A stretch of DNA of 64,000 nt from Fulvivirga ulvae (lineage in GTDB: Bacteria; Bacteroidota; Bacteroidia; Cytophagales; Cyclobacteriaceae). Positions 1-7,632 of the stretch are shown here, piece by piece. Below the pieces are notes generated by a model, which was not told the origin of the DNA, made no database searches, and saw only the letters and a list, made by a program, of their open reading frames with translations. The stretch's first letter is position 1; every line of letters starts with the position of its first letter. Made by a program: the position numbers and the translations under genes. The DNA lies in contig NZ_CP089981.1 of NCBI RefSeq assembly GCF_021389975.1, positions 6,845,501 through 6,909,500 of the forward strand, given 5' to 3'.

Positions 1-611
1 ATAGCGGATAGTGCCACCTGATTCTCTTTTATATGATTTCTCAACGGATCGTTAATAAACAAAGTGGCCTGTTCATTAAGTTGATTATTTATATTGTCAG
101 CTCTGTATGCTTCTGCACGCAGGGGCGGACAAGAATATGAAGCACAGTTGATTGCAAAATGTATTCTGGGCTCTTCAAATTGCTTTCTCAATATTTCATG
201 CTCTATTTCGTCAAGGCTTGTTTTCCTTCCTCCTATTTTAAAGAACTTCCTGTGCCATACCGTATTAAGGGTTGGAATGCTCAGCAAAGGATCCAGATCA
301 CGGATACTCTTTAAAGGATAATGATCAACGATGAGCTTAACCGTAAAGGCGTTGTAAGCATTGATCCAGTACACCAGTTGCTCATCTTCACTCCACAGCT
401 TTTTGTCAGGTGCATTACTACCCAGCAGCTCCAGATATTGCTCCAGTATCTCACTATCCTCTTCAAAACCCTTGTAGTCTACCCAGCCGGCCTTATCCAC
501 ATGTTTTTGTAATAATTTATCCCATATATCATGCGACGGTGGTCGGGGTACCGTCTGACGCGAAGCTCCTGTGCAGTCAGCCAGTAATAGTATAAGGAAT
601 AACCATCTCAT
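1..611 (-). CDS. DUF547-domain lipoprotein (3' end beyond window)
   Basis: Reading the minus strand from the ATG at 609-611 gives an open frame to the window edge, so the C-terminus is missing. The N-terminus MRWLFLILLLADC is a short lipoprotein signal with the lipobox LADC, so the protein is probably anchored in a cell-envelope membrane. The body matches the DUF547 family: a WVDYKGF segment, YWINAYNAFTVKLIVDHYP, then HFAINCASYSCPPLR. The conserved Asn/Cys pattern of that last segment suggests an enzyme-like fold, but the biochemical function of DUF547 is not known to me. The gene is divergent from the ribosomal protein operon. Family call is firm; function is open. Confidence 0.85.
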   Translation of the reverse strand, partial: MRWLFLILLLADCTGASRQTVPRPPSHDIWDKLLQKHVDKAGWVDYKGFEEDSEILEQYLELLGSNAPDKKLWSEDEQLVYWINAYNAFTVKLIVDHYPLKSIRDLDPLLSIPTLNTVWHRKFFKIGGRKTSLDEIEHEILRKQFEEPRIHFAINCASYSCPPLRAEAYRADNINNQLNEQATLFINDPLRNHIKENQVALSA

Positions 612-746
612 TTCATCAACATTTATTTTCAATATCTCTGACTAAATAATACGTGCTCCTGTAAACAGATCTTTACGATTATCTTCACAGGAAGATCAGG
701 TCAAACTGTTAGTAGTCTACCCTGACATAATTTTAAGACAGAACTT

Positions 747-775
747 TTGATTATTATAGTATTTAACTACCTTTG
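747..775 (+). promoter_or_regulatory. Bacteroidota-type promoter of rpsF operon
   Basis: A -33 TTG at 747-749 (within TTTTG) and a perfect -7 box TACCTTTG at 768-775 are separated by 18 nt. This matches the Bacteroidota sigma-ABfr consensus TTG-N17-23-TAnnTTTG. Transcription should start near 780, giving a leader of about 30 nt before rpsF. Confidence 0.8.
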
Positions 776-811
776 CAGACCAAAAATTTAACAACCATAA
801 TTATTTAAAGT

Positions 812-1180
812 ATGAAAAATTACGAGACGGTATTCATTTTAAATCCCGTTTTGTCTGAAGAACAGATGAAGGATACTGTCAAGAAATTCATCCAGGTACT
901 TACTGACGGCAAAGCCGAAGTAATTAATGAAGAACAGTGGGGCTTAAGAAAGCTGGCTTATCCAATCCAGCACAAGTCAACCGGTTTTTACAATCTGGTA
1001 GAATTCAAGGCAGACCCTCAATTGGTGGACAAACTGGAGACTGAGTTCAGAAGAGACGAAGCTGTAATGAGATTTCTCACTACTGCACTCGACAAACATG
1101 CTCTTGAGTACAACGAAAAAAGAAGAAAAGGCGCATTTAGAAAAGACAAAAAGAAACCTAAGGAGGAGGCTGCATCATGA
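812..1180 (+). CDS. rpsF: 30S ribosomal protein S6
   Basis: 122 residues beginning MKNYETVFILNP, the typical S6 start, with the conserved WGLRKLAYPIQHKSTGFYNLVEF strand. S6 binds 16S rRNA as a dimer with S18 in the platform of the small subunit. The last 20 or so residues form a Lys/Glu-rich tail (KKKPKEEAAS), common in Bacteroidota S6. First gene of rpsF-rpsR-rplI; its stop codon overlaps the annotated start of rpsR (ATGA), indicating translational coupling. The promoter lies at 747-775. Confidence 0.97.
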   Translation: MKNYETVFILNPVLSEEQMKDTVKKFIQVLTDGKAEVINEEQWGLRKLAYPIQHKSTGFYNLVEFKADPQLVDKLETEFRRDEAVMRFLTTALDKHALEYNEKRRKGAFRKDKKKPKEEAAS

Positions 1181-1428
1181 CATTAATGAACGAACCTGTA
1201 AACAGGAACGAAAACAAAAACAAATATTGCCGTTTTAAGAAAAATGGTATAAAATATATTGACTACAAGGATCCTGATTTCTTGTTGAAATTTGTAAATG
1301 AACAAGGTAAAATCTTGCCAAGAAGAATTACCGGCACCAGCCTGAAATTCCAAAAAAAGGTTTCTCAAGCTGTAAAGAGAGCCCGACACCTGGCATTATT
1401 GCCTTATGTAACCGATTCTTTAAAATAA
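1177..1428 (+). CDS. rpsR: 30S ribosomal protein S18
   Basis: 83 residues with the S18 signature: YCRFKKNGIKYIDYKDPDFLLKFVNEQGKILPRRITGTSLKFQKKVSQAVKRARHLALLPYV. S18 partners S6 on 16S rRNA. The start at 1177 overlaps the rpsF stop; a second ATG at 1186 (MNEPVN) is an equally reasonable start because the residues before it are not conserved. Middle gene of the three-gene operon; rplI starts 13 nt after its stop. Confidence 0.97.
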   Translation: MTLMNEPVNRNENKNKYCRFKKNGIKYIDYKDPDFLLKFVNEQGKILPRRITGTSLKFQKKVSQAVKRARHLALLPYVTDSLK

Positions 1429-1441
1429 TAAGACTATTATC

Positions 1442-1885
1442 ATGCAAGTAATATTAACACAAGATATAGCAGGACTTGGTTACAAAAACGATACAGTAGA
1501 CGTAAAACCAGGTTATGGCAGAAATTATTTGATCCCTCAGGGTTATGCTATCATTGCTAACAACTCTAATAGCAAAATGATCGCTGAGAACATCAAACAA
1601 GCTGCTCACAAAGCTGAGAAAATACAAAAAGACGCAGAAGAATTAGCTAAGAGCATTGGTGACCTTACTATTGAGTTAGGAACCAAAGCCGGTGAAAGCG
1701 GAAAAATATTTGGCGCTATCACTACCAATCAGGTTTCTGAAGCTTTGAAAGCCAGAGGTTTTGATATCGACAAAAAGAAAATTTCTTTTGGTCAAAATAT
1801 TAAGGATCTCGGTGAATACAAAGTTACACTTGATCTTCACAAAGAAGTTCAACACGAAATCACTATTAAGGTTGTAGCTGAGTAA
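1442..1885 (+). CDS. rplI: 50S ribosomal protein L9
   Basis: 147 residues, the usual length for L9. The N-terminal rRNA-binding domain MQVILTQDIAGLGYKNDTVDVKPGYGRNYLIPQGYA is characteristic. A long helix around residues 45-75 follows, and the C-terminal domain contains SGKIFGAITTNQVSEAL. L9 binds 23S rRNA and helps maintain reading frame. Last gene of the operon, followed by a strong terminator. Confidence 0.97.
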   Translation: MQVILTQDIAGLGYKNDTVDVKPGYGRNYLIPQGYAIIANNSNSKMIAENIKQAAHKAEKIQKDAEELAKSIGDLTIELGTKAGESGKIFGAITTNQVSEALKARGFDIDKKKISFGQNIKDLGEYKVTLDLHKEVQHEITIKVVAE

Positions 1886-1907
1886 ATCAGATGTACATAG
1901 AAATCAA

Positions 1908-1937
1908 AGCCGTGAGGAAAACCTCACGGCTTTTTTG
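1908..1937 (+). terminator. Rho-independent terminator of rpsF-rpsR-rplI
   Basis: A perfect 10-bp stem AGCCGTGAGG (1908-1917) and CCTCACGGCT (1922-1931), with an AAAA loop, runs straight into a run of T residues. It lies 23 nt after the rplI stop. Confidence 0.93.
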
Positions 1938-1995
1938 TTTTCAGAGCATTCTGTTTTTCACAACCCAAGAGTTAAAACGGACGTTCCATTCATAG

Positions 1996-2529
1996 ATGCA
2001 GTATCTATTCCAATCCCAAAGGTTAGGTTTCCGAAACTGGAAAGCAGAAGACCTGAAAGAGCTGTTCAGCCTCTGCTCAGACAGTGAGGTTATGGAGTTC
2101 TTTCCGAAAACCCTGACTGAATACGAAACAAAATCATTCATCATAAGAATGCAAAGGGAATATGAAGCATTTGGTTTTTGCTATTTTGCAGTTGACAAAC
2201 TTGAAAACCAGGAATTAATAGGCTTCATTGGCATTTCCAACAAAGATTTTAAAGCTGACTTCACTCCCTGCATCGATATAGGGTGGAGACTCAAAAAAAG
2301 CATGTGGAACCATGGTTATGCTACCGAAGGTGCAAAGGCCTGCCTGGATTATGCATTCGACAAGCTAAACCTAACACATATTTACGCTATAGCTCCGGCT
2401 ATAAATGCTAAATCTGAAGGCGTAATGAAAAAGATCGGTATGAGTAAAGTTGGAAATTTCGTACACCCTGAACTTGCTAAAGATAAAAGACTAAGTAAAT
2501 GTGTTTTATATGAGATAAAAGCTAATTAA
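1996..2529 (+). CDS. GNAT N-acetyltransferase, RimJ/RimL type
   Basis: 177 residues of the Acetyltransf_3 (RimJ/RimL-like) class. The N-terminus has the family layout 'sQRLGFRNWKAEDL' and 'SEVMEFFPKTLTEYETKSFI'. Motif A is 'IDIGWRLKKSMWNHGYATEGAKACLDYAF', where the HGYATEG stretch binds acetyl-CoA. The C-terminal NAKSEGVMKKIGM is the usual N-S-V-x-EKIGF element. It probably acetylates an amino terminus or a small amine; the substrate cannot be read from sequence. It stands 59 nt after the ribosomal operon terminator, so it has its own transcription or depends on read-through. Confidence 0.85.
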   Translation: MQYLFQSQRLGFRNWKAEDLKELFSLCSDSEVMEFFPKTLTEYETKSFIIRMQREYEAFGFCYFAVDKLENQELIGFIGISNKDFKADFTPCIDIGWRLKKSMWNHGYATEGAKACLDYAFDKLNLTHIYAIAPAINAKSEGVMKKIGMSKVGNFVHPELAKDKRLSKCVLYEIKAN

Positions 2530-2539
2530 AGCGCGATTT

Positions 2540-3205
2540 ATGGGATATATGGGTTTTGGAATGAGAAAAGAGGTTTACACAAGAAAACCTAAGACTGCCT
2601 TCGAAAAAGTCAAAAAGCTCTATGATCAGGAGTTTAAAAAGAACGGAAAAAATTATACCTACCAACACTGTGACCCAGAAACTCTTGGCCGGATCTGCAA
2701 GAAGGTAAGGCAACAAAAAAAGAAGCTGATTTTCATCCAGCTTTCTATATTTGTTGTATTAGCAATTGCCTTTGTTTTAATAACCAGTGCATTTTTCATC
2801 AATCAGAATTACACTCCAAAAACCATAATAAAGGCAACAAAGCCAAATTTCAAAACTGTAACTTATTGGTTAGACAGTAATAGGACTCTCAAAATTGAGT
2901 ATTATAAATTTGGCCCAAGGTGCGCTGTAACCAATTACAAAAATGATCTGAAACACCAGAACACTGAAAGTTATTATCAATCAGGTGAACAGTTTCGCTC
3001 TGCAGTCTATTTTTATGACACACTTGTGACAGAAGTATACTTTTATCGAAACGGAGATACCATAAAAAATTTTCCCACACTAACCGATGATAAAGTTTAT
3101 CATATCAAATCAGCACTACCTAATAGCAGCAGGATCGCTGAATTTGACTTTTATGACGGGAAGATCGTGAAGGACTCCTATTTCGAAGCATCTGTAAAAC
3201 AATGA
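2540..3205 (+). CDS. Hypothetical single-pass membrane protein
   Basis: 221 residues, not recognised as a named family. A basic, probably cytoplasmic N-terminus (residues 1-62) contains YQHCDPETLGRICKKVRQQKKK. One strong membrane helix follows at residues 63-87, then a probably extracytoplasmic domain rich in Tyr and Phe (YYQSGEQFRSAVYFYDTLVTEVYFYRNGD), suggestive of beta strands. It starts 10 nt after the acetyltransferase stop, so the two are likely co-transcribed. Alternative starts at 2549 and 2561 are possible because ATG codons are clustered there. Confidence 0.6.
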   Translation: MGYMGFGMRKEVYTRKPKTAFEKVKKLYDQEFKKNGKNYTYQHCDPETLGRICKKVRQQKKKLIFIQLSIFVVLAIAFVLITSAFFINQNYTPKTIIKATKPNFKTVTYWLDSNRTLKIEYYKFGPRCAVTNYKNDLKHQNTESYYQSGEQFRSAVYFYDTLVTEVYFYRNGDTIKNFPTLTDDKVYHIKSALPNSSRIAEFDFYDGKIVKDSYFEASVKQ

Positions 3206-3233
3206 TTGAGATACCATGTGAATTATCGGCTTT

Positions 3234-3257
3234 TATTTAATGTTTAAACATTAAATA
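3234..3257. promoter_or_regulatory. 24-bp perfect palindrome upstream of the ygiD-like gene (candidate operator)
   Basis: The left arm TATTTAATGTTT (3234-3245) is followed directly by its exact reverse complement (3246-3257). The site ends 12 nt before the dioxygenase ATG at 3270, in the core promoter zone. The size and symmetry fit a dimeric winged-helix (MarR-class) repressor site. The regulator is unknown. Confidence 0.6.
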
Positions 3258-3269
3258 TTATCTTCACTT

Positions 3270-4103
3270 ATGGATTCACTTAAAACTTTTAAGCGGTATA
3301 CTGAAAGCCTCGGTAAACAGGAGCAAATAATGCCAGCACTGTTTATTGGGCACGGCTCTCCTATGAACGGCATTATGGACAATGCGTTCAGCAAAAGCTG
3401 GAAAGATGTAGGACGGCAAATACCTATACCAAAGGCCGTACTGGTAATATCGGCTCACTGGCTCACCAGAGGTACACACATAACGGCAATGAATAACCCA
3501 AGAACCATACACGATTTCAGAGGCTTTCCGCGGGCTTTATCTGAGGTACAATATCCTGCGCCCGGAAACCCCGATCTGGCTCATGAAACGCAAAAACTCA
3601 TTACTTCTACTACTGTTGGACTGGATCATGAATGGGGTCTCGATCACGGAACGTGGACCATCGTAAGGCATATGTACCCGGAAGCTAATATTCCGGTATT
3701 GCAGCTTAGTATAGATTATTACAAATCTGCAGCATATCACTATTACCTCGCAAGAGAACTTACCGAACTCCGTAAAAAAGGCGTACTCATTATAGGTAGC
3801 GGAAATATGATCCACAATCTGGGTATGATAGCGTGGAATAAAATTGATGAACATGATTATGGGTATGACTGGGCTATTGAAATGCATGCTTTGTTTAAAG
3901 ATAAAATATCTGCAGGAGACCATCAGGCACTCATTCATTACGAAAAGCTGGGAAAAGCTGCAAAACTGGCTATCCCTACCCCTGATCATTTCTTACCGCT
4001 AATATATTTACTGGCATTGCAAGACAAGAAAGACCAGCCTCAATTCTTTAATGATCAGCTTGTCGGAGGTTCATTGAATATGACTTCAGTGAAGTTCGGA
4101 TAA
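3270..4103 (+). CDS. ygiD: 4,5-DOPA extradiol dioxygenase family protein (YgiD-like)
   Basis: 277 residues of the LigB/DODA superfamily. The metal-site motifs are visible: GHGSPMN with His28, ISAHW with His63, then HEWGLDHGTWTIVRHMYP and GSGNMIHNLG. Family members are Zn or Fe(II) proteins that can cleave catechols such as DOPA extradiolically; the physiological substrate in bacteria is usually unknown, often linked to catechol or quinone stress. The 24-bp palindrome just upstream suggests repressor control. A MarR-type gene follows 81 nt downstream. Confidence 0.85.
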   Translation: MDSLKTFKRYTESLGKQEQIMPALFIGHGSPMNGIMDNAFSKSWKDVGRQIPIPKAVLVISAHWLTRGTHITAMNNPRTIHDFRGFPRALSEVQYPAPGNPDLAHETQKLITSTTVGLDHEWGLDHGTWTIVRHMYPEANIPVLQLSIDYYKSAAYHYYLARELTELRKKGVLIIGSGNMIHNLGMIAWNKIDEHDYGYDWAIEMHALFKDKISAGDHQALIHYEKLGKAAKLAIPTPDHFLPLIYLLALQDKKDQPQFFNDQLVGGSLNMTSVKFG

Positions 4104-4131
4104 TATAACAGGTACAAATTTTAACAGTGGT

Positions 4132-4161
4132 TTGGAAAAACAAATACTCTTACTATATTTA
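4132..4161 (+). promoter_or_regulatory. Promoter of the MarR-GNAT gene
   Basis: The -33 TTG is at 4132-4134 and the -7 TATATTTA at 4154-4161, 19 nt apart, one mismatch from the Bacteroidota consensus TAnnTTTG. The -7 box overlaps the inverted repeat at 4159-4178. Confidence 0.6.
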
Positions 4162-4178
4162 CGTAACCAGTTACGTAA
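4159..4178. promoter_or_regulatory. Inverted-repeat operator overlapping the marR-type promoter
   Basis: TTACGTAAC (4159-4167), two bases CA, then GTTACGTAA (4170-4178): a perfect 9-2-9 inverted repeat. It overlaps the -7 box and lies just before the ATG at 4185. MarR-family repressors bind sites of this size and commonly block their own promoter, so autoregulation by the gene that follows is the simplest reading. Confidence 0.7.
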
Positions 4179-4184
4179 TTTATT

Positions 4185-5135
4185 ATGAAATTTTTTAATC
4201 AAGTAGGTAAAATGGCAATCGGCAGCCGATTGCGCATGCTGACAGAGAAAATTACTGAAGATGCTACCCAGCTTTACAAAATGTATCAGGTAGAATTAAG
4301 GCCTAAGTGGTTTCCGGTGTTCTATGTTTTATCAAACGGCGAACAAAAAACAATTACTGCTATTGCTAAGGAGATTGGGCACTCTCACCCTTCAGTAAGC
4401 AGGATAATCAGGGAAATGGGAAAAAAAGGATTTGTCGCTGAGACTAAGGACAAAAACGATGGACGCAGAAATGTAGTAAGCCTGACCCAGAAGGGCATTG
4501 ATGTCAACAATAAGGCACAGGCACAATACAAAGATGTCAATGAGGTTATTGAAGACATCATATCTCAGACGAGGCATGACCTGTGGCAAGCCATTGAAGA
4601 GTGGGAGTATCTGCTGGAAGAAAAGTCGTTGCTCCGCAGAGTACAGGAAAAACTAAAAGAAAATGAGAGCAAAAAGGTCAAAGTAATTGACTACTCTCCA
4701 ATATACCAGGAAGATTTCAAAAAGCTTAATGAAGAGTGGATCTCCAGGTTCTTTAAGATGGAGGCAGAAGACCATAAGGCGCTGGACAATCCTCAGCAAT
4801 ATATTATTGACAATGGAGGTTTTATTGTTGTGGCCTTATACAATAATGAGCCTGTCGGAGTATGTGCCGGTTTAAAAATGAACGACCCTGAATATGACTA
4901 CGAACTGGCTAAAATGGCTGTTTCACCCAAAGCACAGGGCAAGAATATCGGATGGTTGCTGGGGCAGGCCGTCATCAGCAAAGCCAGGCAATTAGGAGCA
5001 AAAAAACTGTACCTTGAGAGTAATACTATCTTAAAACCTGCCATCAGTCTGTACCAGAAAATGGGCTTTCGAAAAGTTGCAGGCAGAATCTCTCCTTATG
5101 AGCGATCAAATATCCAGATGGAGCTTGATTTGTAA
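4185..5135 (+). CDS. MarR-family regulator fused to a GNAT acetyltransferase
   Basis: 316 residues in two parts. Residues 1-150 are a MarR winged helix: recognition helix around 66-80 (SHPSVSRIIREMGKKGFV) and a wing with DKNDGRR at 89-95. Residues 165-316 are a GNAT domain with the acetyl-CoA loop SPKAQGKNIGWLLGQA (247-262) and a C-terminal LYQKMGFRKV element. MarR-GNAT fusions are a known bacterial architecture, but their acetyl substrates are mostly unknown. A perfect inverted repeat sits on its promoter. The ygiD-like gene upstream has a different palindrome, so it may answer to another regulator. Confidence 0.88.
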   Translation: MKFFNQVGKMAIGSRLRMLTEKITEDATQLYKMYQVELRPKWFPVFYVLSNGEQKTITAIAKEIGHSHPSVSRIIREMGKKGFVAETKDKNDGRRNVVSLTQKGIDVNNKAQAQYKDVNEVIEDIISQTRHDLWQAIEEWEYLLEEKSLLRRVQEKLKENESKKVKVIDYSPIYQEDFKKLNEEWISRFFKMEAEDHKALDNPQQYIIDNGGFIVVALYNNEPVGVCAGLKMNDPEYDYELAKMAVSPKAQGKNIGWLLGQAVISKARQLGAKKLYLESNTILKPAISLYQKMGFRKVAGRISPYERSNIQMELDL

Positions 5136-5361
5136 ATGTGACAGGTTTTAAAGAAGTTGTTTATTGTCATTAAAAGAGATATAAAATCAGAGAACTTTGC
5201 TATCGATAAAATCTTCAAAACAAGGGGATCGCTTCACCCTGTCATCAACGCAATGACAGCCAATTTTCAGTTCATTGTTACTGGCTCACAATACTCCAAA
5301 CAGGACAATATTTCATGGAGACATGACGAAGCGGTCCCTGACTTCAAACTAAACCTCAAAA

Positions 5362-6573
5362 TCAAGTAGTGTAAACGGAATTAAACATCACATAGTCTGT
5401 TGTGAGGTCTGATCCCCAGCCTTCTGCTTTCTTTTTACCATTATTGAGGTCTACCCTGATATGTAACTGTGACTGCCTCAGCACACGTTTCATATTGTTT
5501 CGGTCAAACTCCTCAGGTTTGCCCTGATTCAACACTTTGATCAGTTCCTGATCACTGCCCATATATAGGTCAGTTTTTTCAAAATCGAAGGGTACTCCCG
5601 CATTACCTGCAGCACACATGATCCTTCCCCAGTTCGGGTCTCTGCCAAACAGGGCTGTCTTAACCAATGTGGAGTTCGATATTTCACGGATGAGCTTTCT
5701 ACCCATTTCTTCATTGGGCGCATTGACTACCTCATACCTTACAAACTTGGAGCAGCCTTCACCATCAGAGACTATAGTCTGTGCAAGGTGGATCATGATC
5801 TCTTCCAGCTTTTCTTTAAAGCTCTCGAAACCAGGGTCTTTTTTAGAGGTAAGCTCGGGGTTCTTCGCCATACCATTGCAAAGTACTGCTACCATATCAT
5901 TGGTAGATGTATCTCCGTCAACGGTGATCATGTTAAACGATTTGTCTACGGCCGCCTTCACTGTTTGGTCAAGCAGCTTGGGCGATATGGCAACATCGCA
6001 TACAATGAAAGCCAGCATGGTGCCCATGTTCGGATGGATCATGCCTGAGCCTTTGGCTATACCCGCCATATTGACTTCTATACCATCGACATCAAATTCC
6101 AGAAAGCCCTCTTTGGCAAAAGTGTCTGTAGTGAGTATTGCATTGGCTGCAAATGAGCCAGCATTAGACTTATTGGATAACTTCCCTACGTTTTCTTTGA
6201 TACCATTTACAACATCTTCAGTCGGAAATGGCTCTCCGATAAGCCCGGTTGATGCCACTAATACCAGGTCTTCATCAATCCCCAGCTCTTCGGCAGTGGT
6301 TTTTACCATGGCTTCAGCGCCTTGCCTCCCCTGGTCACCGGTGCAGGCATTTGCATTTCCGGCGTTGATCACAATAGCCTGGGCTTTTCCATTGGCTATA
6401 TTCTTTTTTGAAACTTTAATAGGCTCTGCCACAACCTGGTTTTTGGTGAATGTAGCTGCAGCACTGGCAGGCACTTCTGAGTAAATCAGTGCCAGATCGC
6501 GACGCATGGATTTAACACCGGTATGTGCCCCCCAACAGGTAATGCCTCTTACATTGGTTAAATTCTTAATCAT
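5362..6573 (-). CDS. argJ: Bifunctional ornithine/amino-acid N-acetyltransferase ArgJ
   Basis: 403 residues, normal length for ArgJ. The precursor is cut autocatalytically before the nucleophilic Thr; here the site is GSGMIHPNMG/TMLAF with Thr185. Other conserved blocks are NAGNANACTG (70-79) and ITVDGDTSTNDM. ArgJ transfers acetyl from N-acetylornithine to glutamate, recycling the acetyl group, and may also use acetyl-CoA. Last gene of the minus-strand order argB-argD-argC-argJ, 24 nt after argC. This is of interest because many Bacteroidota instead use an acetyl- or succinyl-ornithine transcarbamylase route. Confidence 0.95.
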   Translation of the reverse strand: MIKNLTNVRGITCWGAHTGVKSMRRDLALIYSEVPASAAATFTKNQVVAEPIKVSKKNIANGKAQAIVINAGNANACTGDQGRQGAEAMVKTTAEELGIDEDLVLVASTGLIGEPFPTEDVVNGIKENVGKLSNKSNAGSFAANAILTTDTFAKEGFLEFDVDGIEVNMAGIAKGSGMIHPNMGTMLAFIVCDVAISPKLLDQTVKAAVDKSFNMITVDGDTSTNDMVAVLCNGMAKNPELTSKKDPGFESFKEKLEEIMIHLAQTIVSDGEGCSKFVRYEVVNAPNEEMGRKLIREISNSTLVKTALFGRDPNWGRIMCAAGNAGVPFDFEKTDLYMGSDQELIKVLNQGKPEEFDRNNMKRVLRQSQLHIRVDLNNGKKKAEGWGSDLTTDYVMFNSVYTT

Positions 6574-6597
6574 CTTCTTATGGTTTGGATGTTGTTT

Positions 6598-7632
6598 TTA
6601 CGGGTTCATAGGTACTTGGCCGAGACCGGCAGTTTCGTCCCAGCCAAATAGTAAATTCATATTTTGTACTGCCTGCCCTGCGGCACCCTTTACCAGGTTA
6701 TCTATAGCACTTATGGTAATGAAGTTATTGGTCCGCTCATCATAGGTGCAGTAGATATCGCAAAAGTTCGTGCCTCGAACCTCTTTGATAGCCGGAGGCT
6801 GGTCCGTAAGGCGAATAAACGGCTCATCTTTATAATAATCCCTGAATACCTCATTGATCCGGGCTGTATCTACTCCTGCTCTGGGTTTAGCGTAAATGGT
6901 CGAAACTATACCCCGGTCGACCGGCAGCAGGTGCGGAGTGAATTGAATGATCAAATCCTCTTCTCCCTTTTTATTCAAAGTGCCCTCAATTTCGATAGTA
7001 TGCCGGTGGGTTTTTACACTGTAGGCTTTGAAGTTGTCATTTACATTCGGGAAGTGTGTGGCAGTTTTAGCCTTTACTCCTGCCCCGGTTGTTCCTGATT
7101 TCGAATCAACTATAATATTGGGCTCTATCATATTGTGCTCTACCAACGGAGCCAGCCCAAGGATTGCACTTGTGGGATAGCAACCCGGATTAGCAACAAG
7201 CTTTTTGCCCTTGATATCTTCCCTGAATAGCTCGGGAATGCCATAAGCGGCATCTTCAATACCTTTGGGGTAAACATGGTCCTTATTATACCAGGCCTCA
7301 TAGGTTCCTGCACTGTCGAGACGAAAATCGCCTGAAAGGTCTATGATCGGATAAGGTTTTTCCGCATGGTCCTTGACAAAATCCATGGATACACCATGGG
7401 GCAGTGCAAGGAATACCACATCAAGATCCGTGGATTCTATATCCTTAATGGAAACCAGCTCCATTTCTACCAACCCCCTGAAAAAGGGATGGACGTCTGA
7501 AAAACGGTCTCCTTTTCTACTCTCGGAAGTAATGGCCGCTATTTCCACCTCAGAGTGATGAAGCAGTATTCTGACCAATTCCGAACCTGTGTAACCTGTC
7601 GCTCCTATTATTCCTACTTTCTTTTTGCTCAT
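6598..7632 (-). CDS. argC: N-acetyl-gamma-glutamyl-phosphate reductase
   Basis: 344 residues. The N-terminal nucleotide-binding motif GIIGATGYTGSELVRIL (8-24) and the catalytic Cys151 in VANPGCYPTSAILGL are intact. It reduces N-acetylglutamyl phosphate to the semialdehyde with NADPH, the third step of arginine synthesis. Its start overlaps the end of argD by 4 nt (ATGA), indicating translational coupling, and argJ follows after 24 nt. Confidence 0.96.
   Translation of the reverse strand: MSKKKVGIIGATGYTGSELVRILLHHSEVEIAAITSESRKGDRFSDVHPFFRGLVEMELVSIKDIESTDLDVVFLALPHGVSMDFVKDHAEKPYPIIDLSGDFRLDSAGTYEAWYNKDHVYPKGIEDAAYGIPELFREDIKGKKLVANPGCYPTSAILGLAPLVEHNMIEPNIIVDSKSGTTGAGVKAKTATHFPNVNDNFKAYSVKTHRHTIEIEGTLNKKGEEDLIIQFTPHLLPVDRGIVSTIYAKPRAGVDTARINEVFRDYYKDEPFIRLTDQPPAIKEVRGTNFCDIYCTYDERTNNFITISAIDNLVKGAAGQAVQNMNLLFGWDETAGLGQVPMNP

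Noticed and set aside
94..595. Short plus-strand frames at the left edge
   Set aside because: They are antisense to the DUF547 lipoprotein gene, which has a clear signal and family motifs.
5157..5369. 70-codon plus-strand frame between the MarR-GNAT gene and argJ
   Set aside because: It would start at TTG, has no recognisable family, and runs into the end of argJ on the other strand; at most a remnant.
5618..6484. Long plus-strand open frame opposite argJ
   Set aside because: It is the antisense frame of a well-conserved gene; its hydrophobic, Ser-rich translation reflects the reversed codons.
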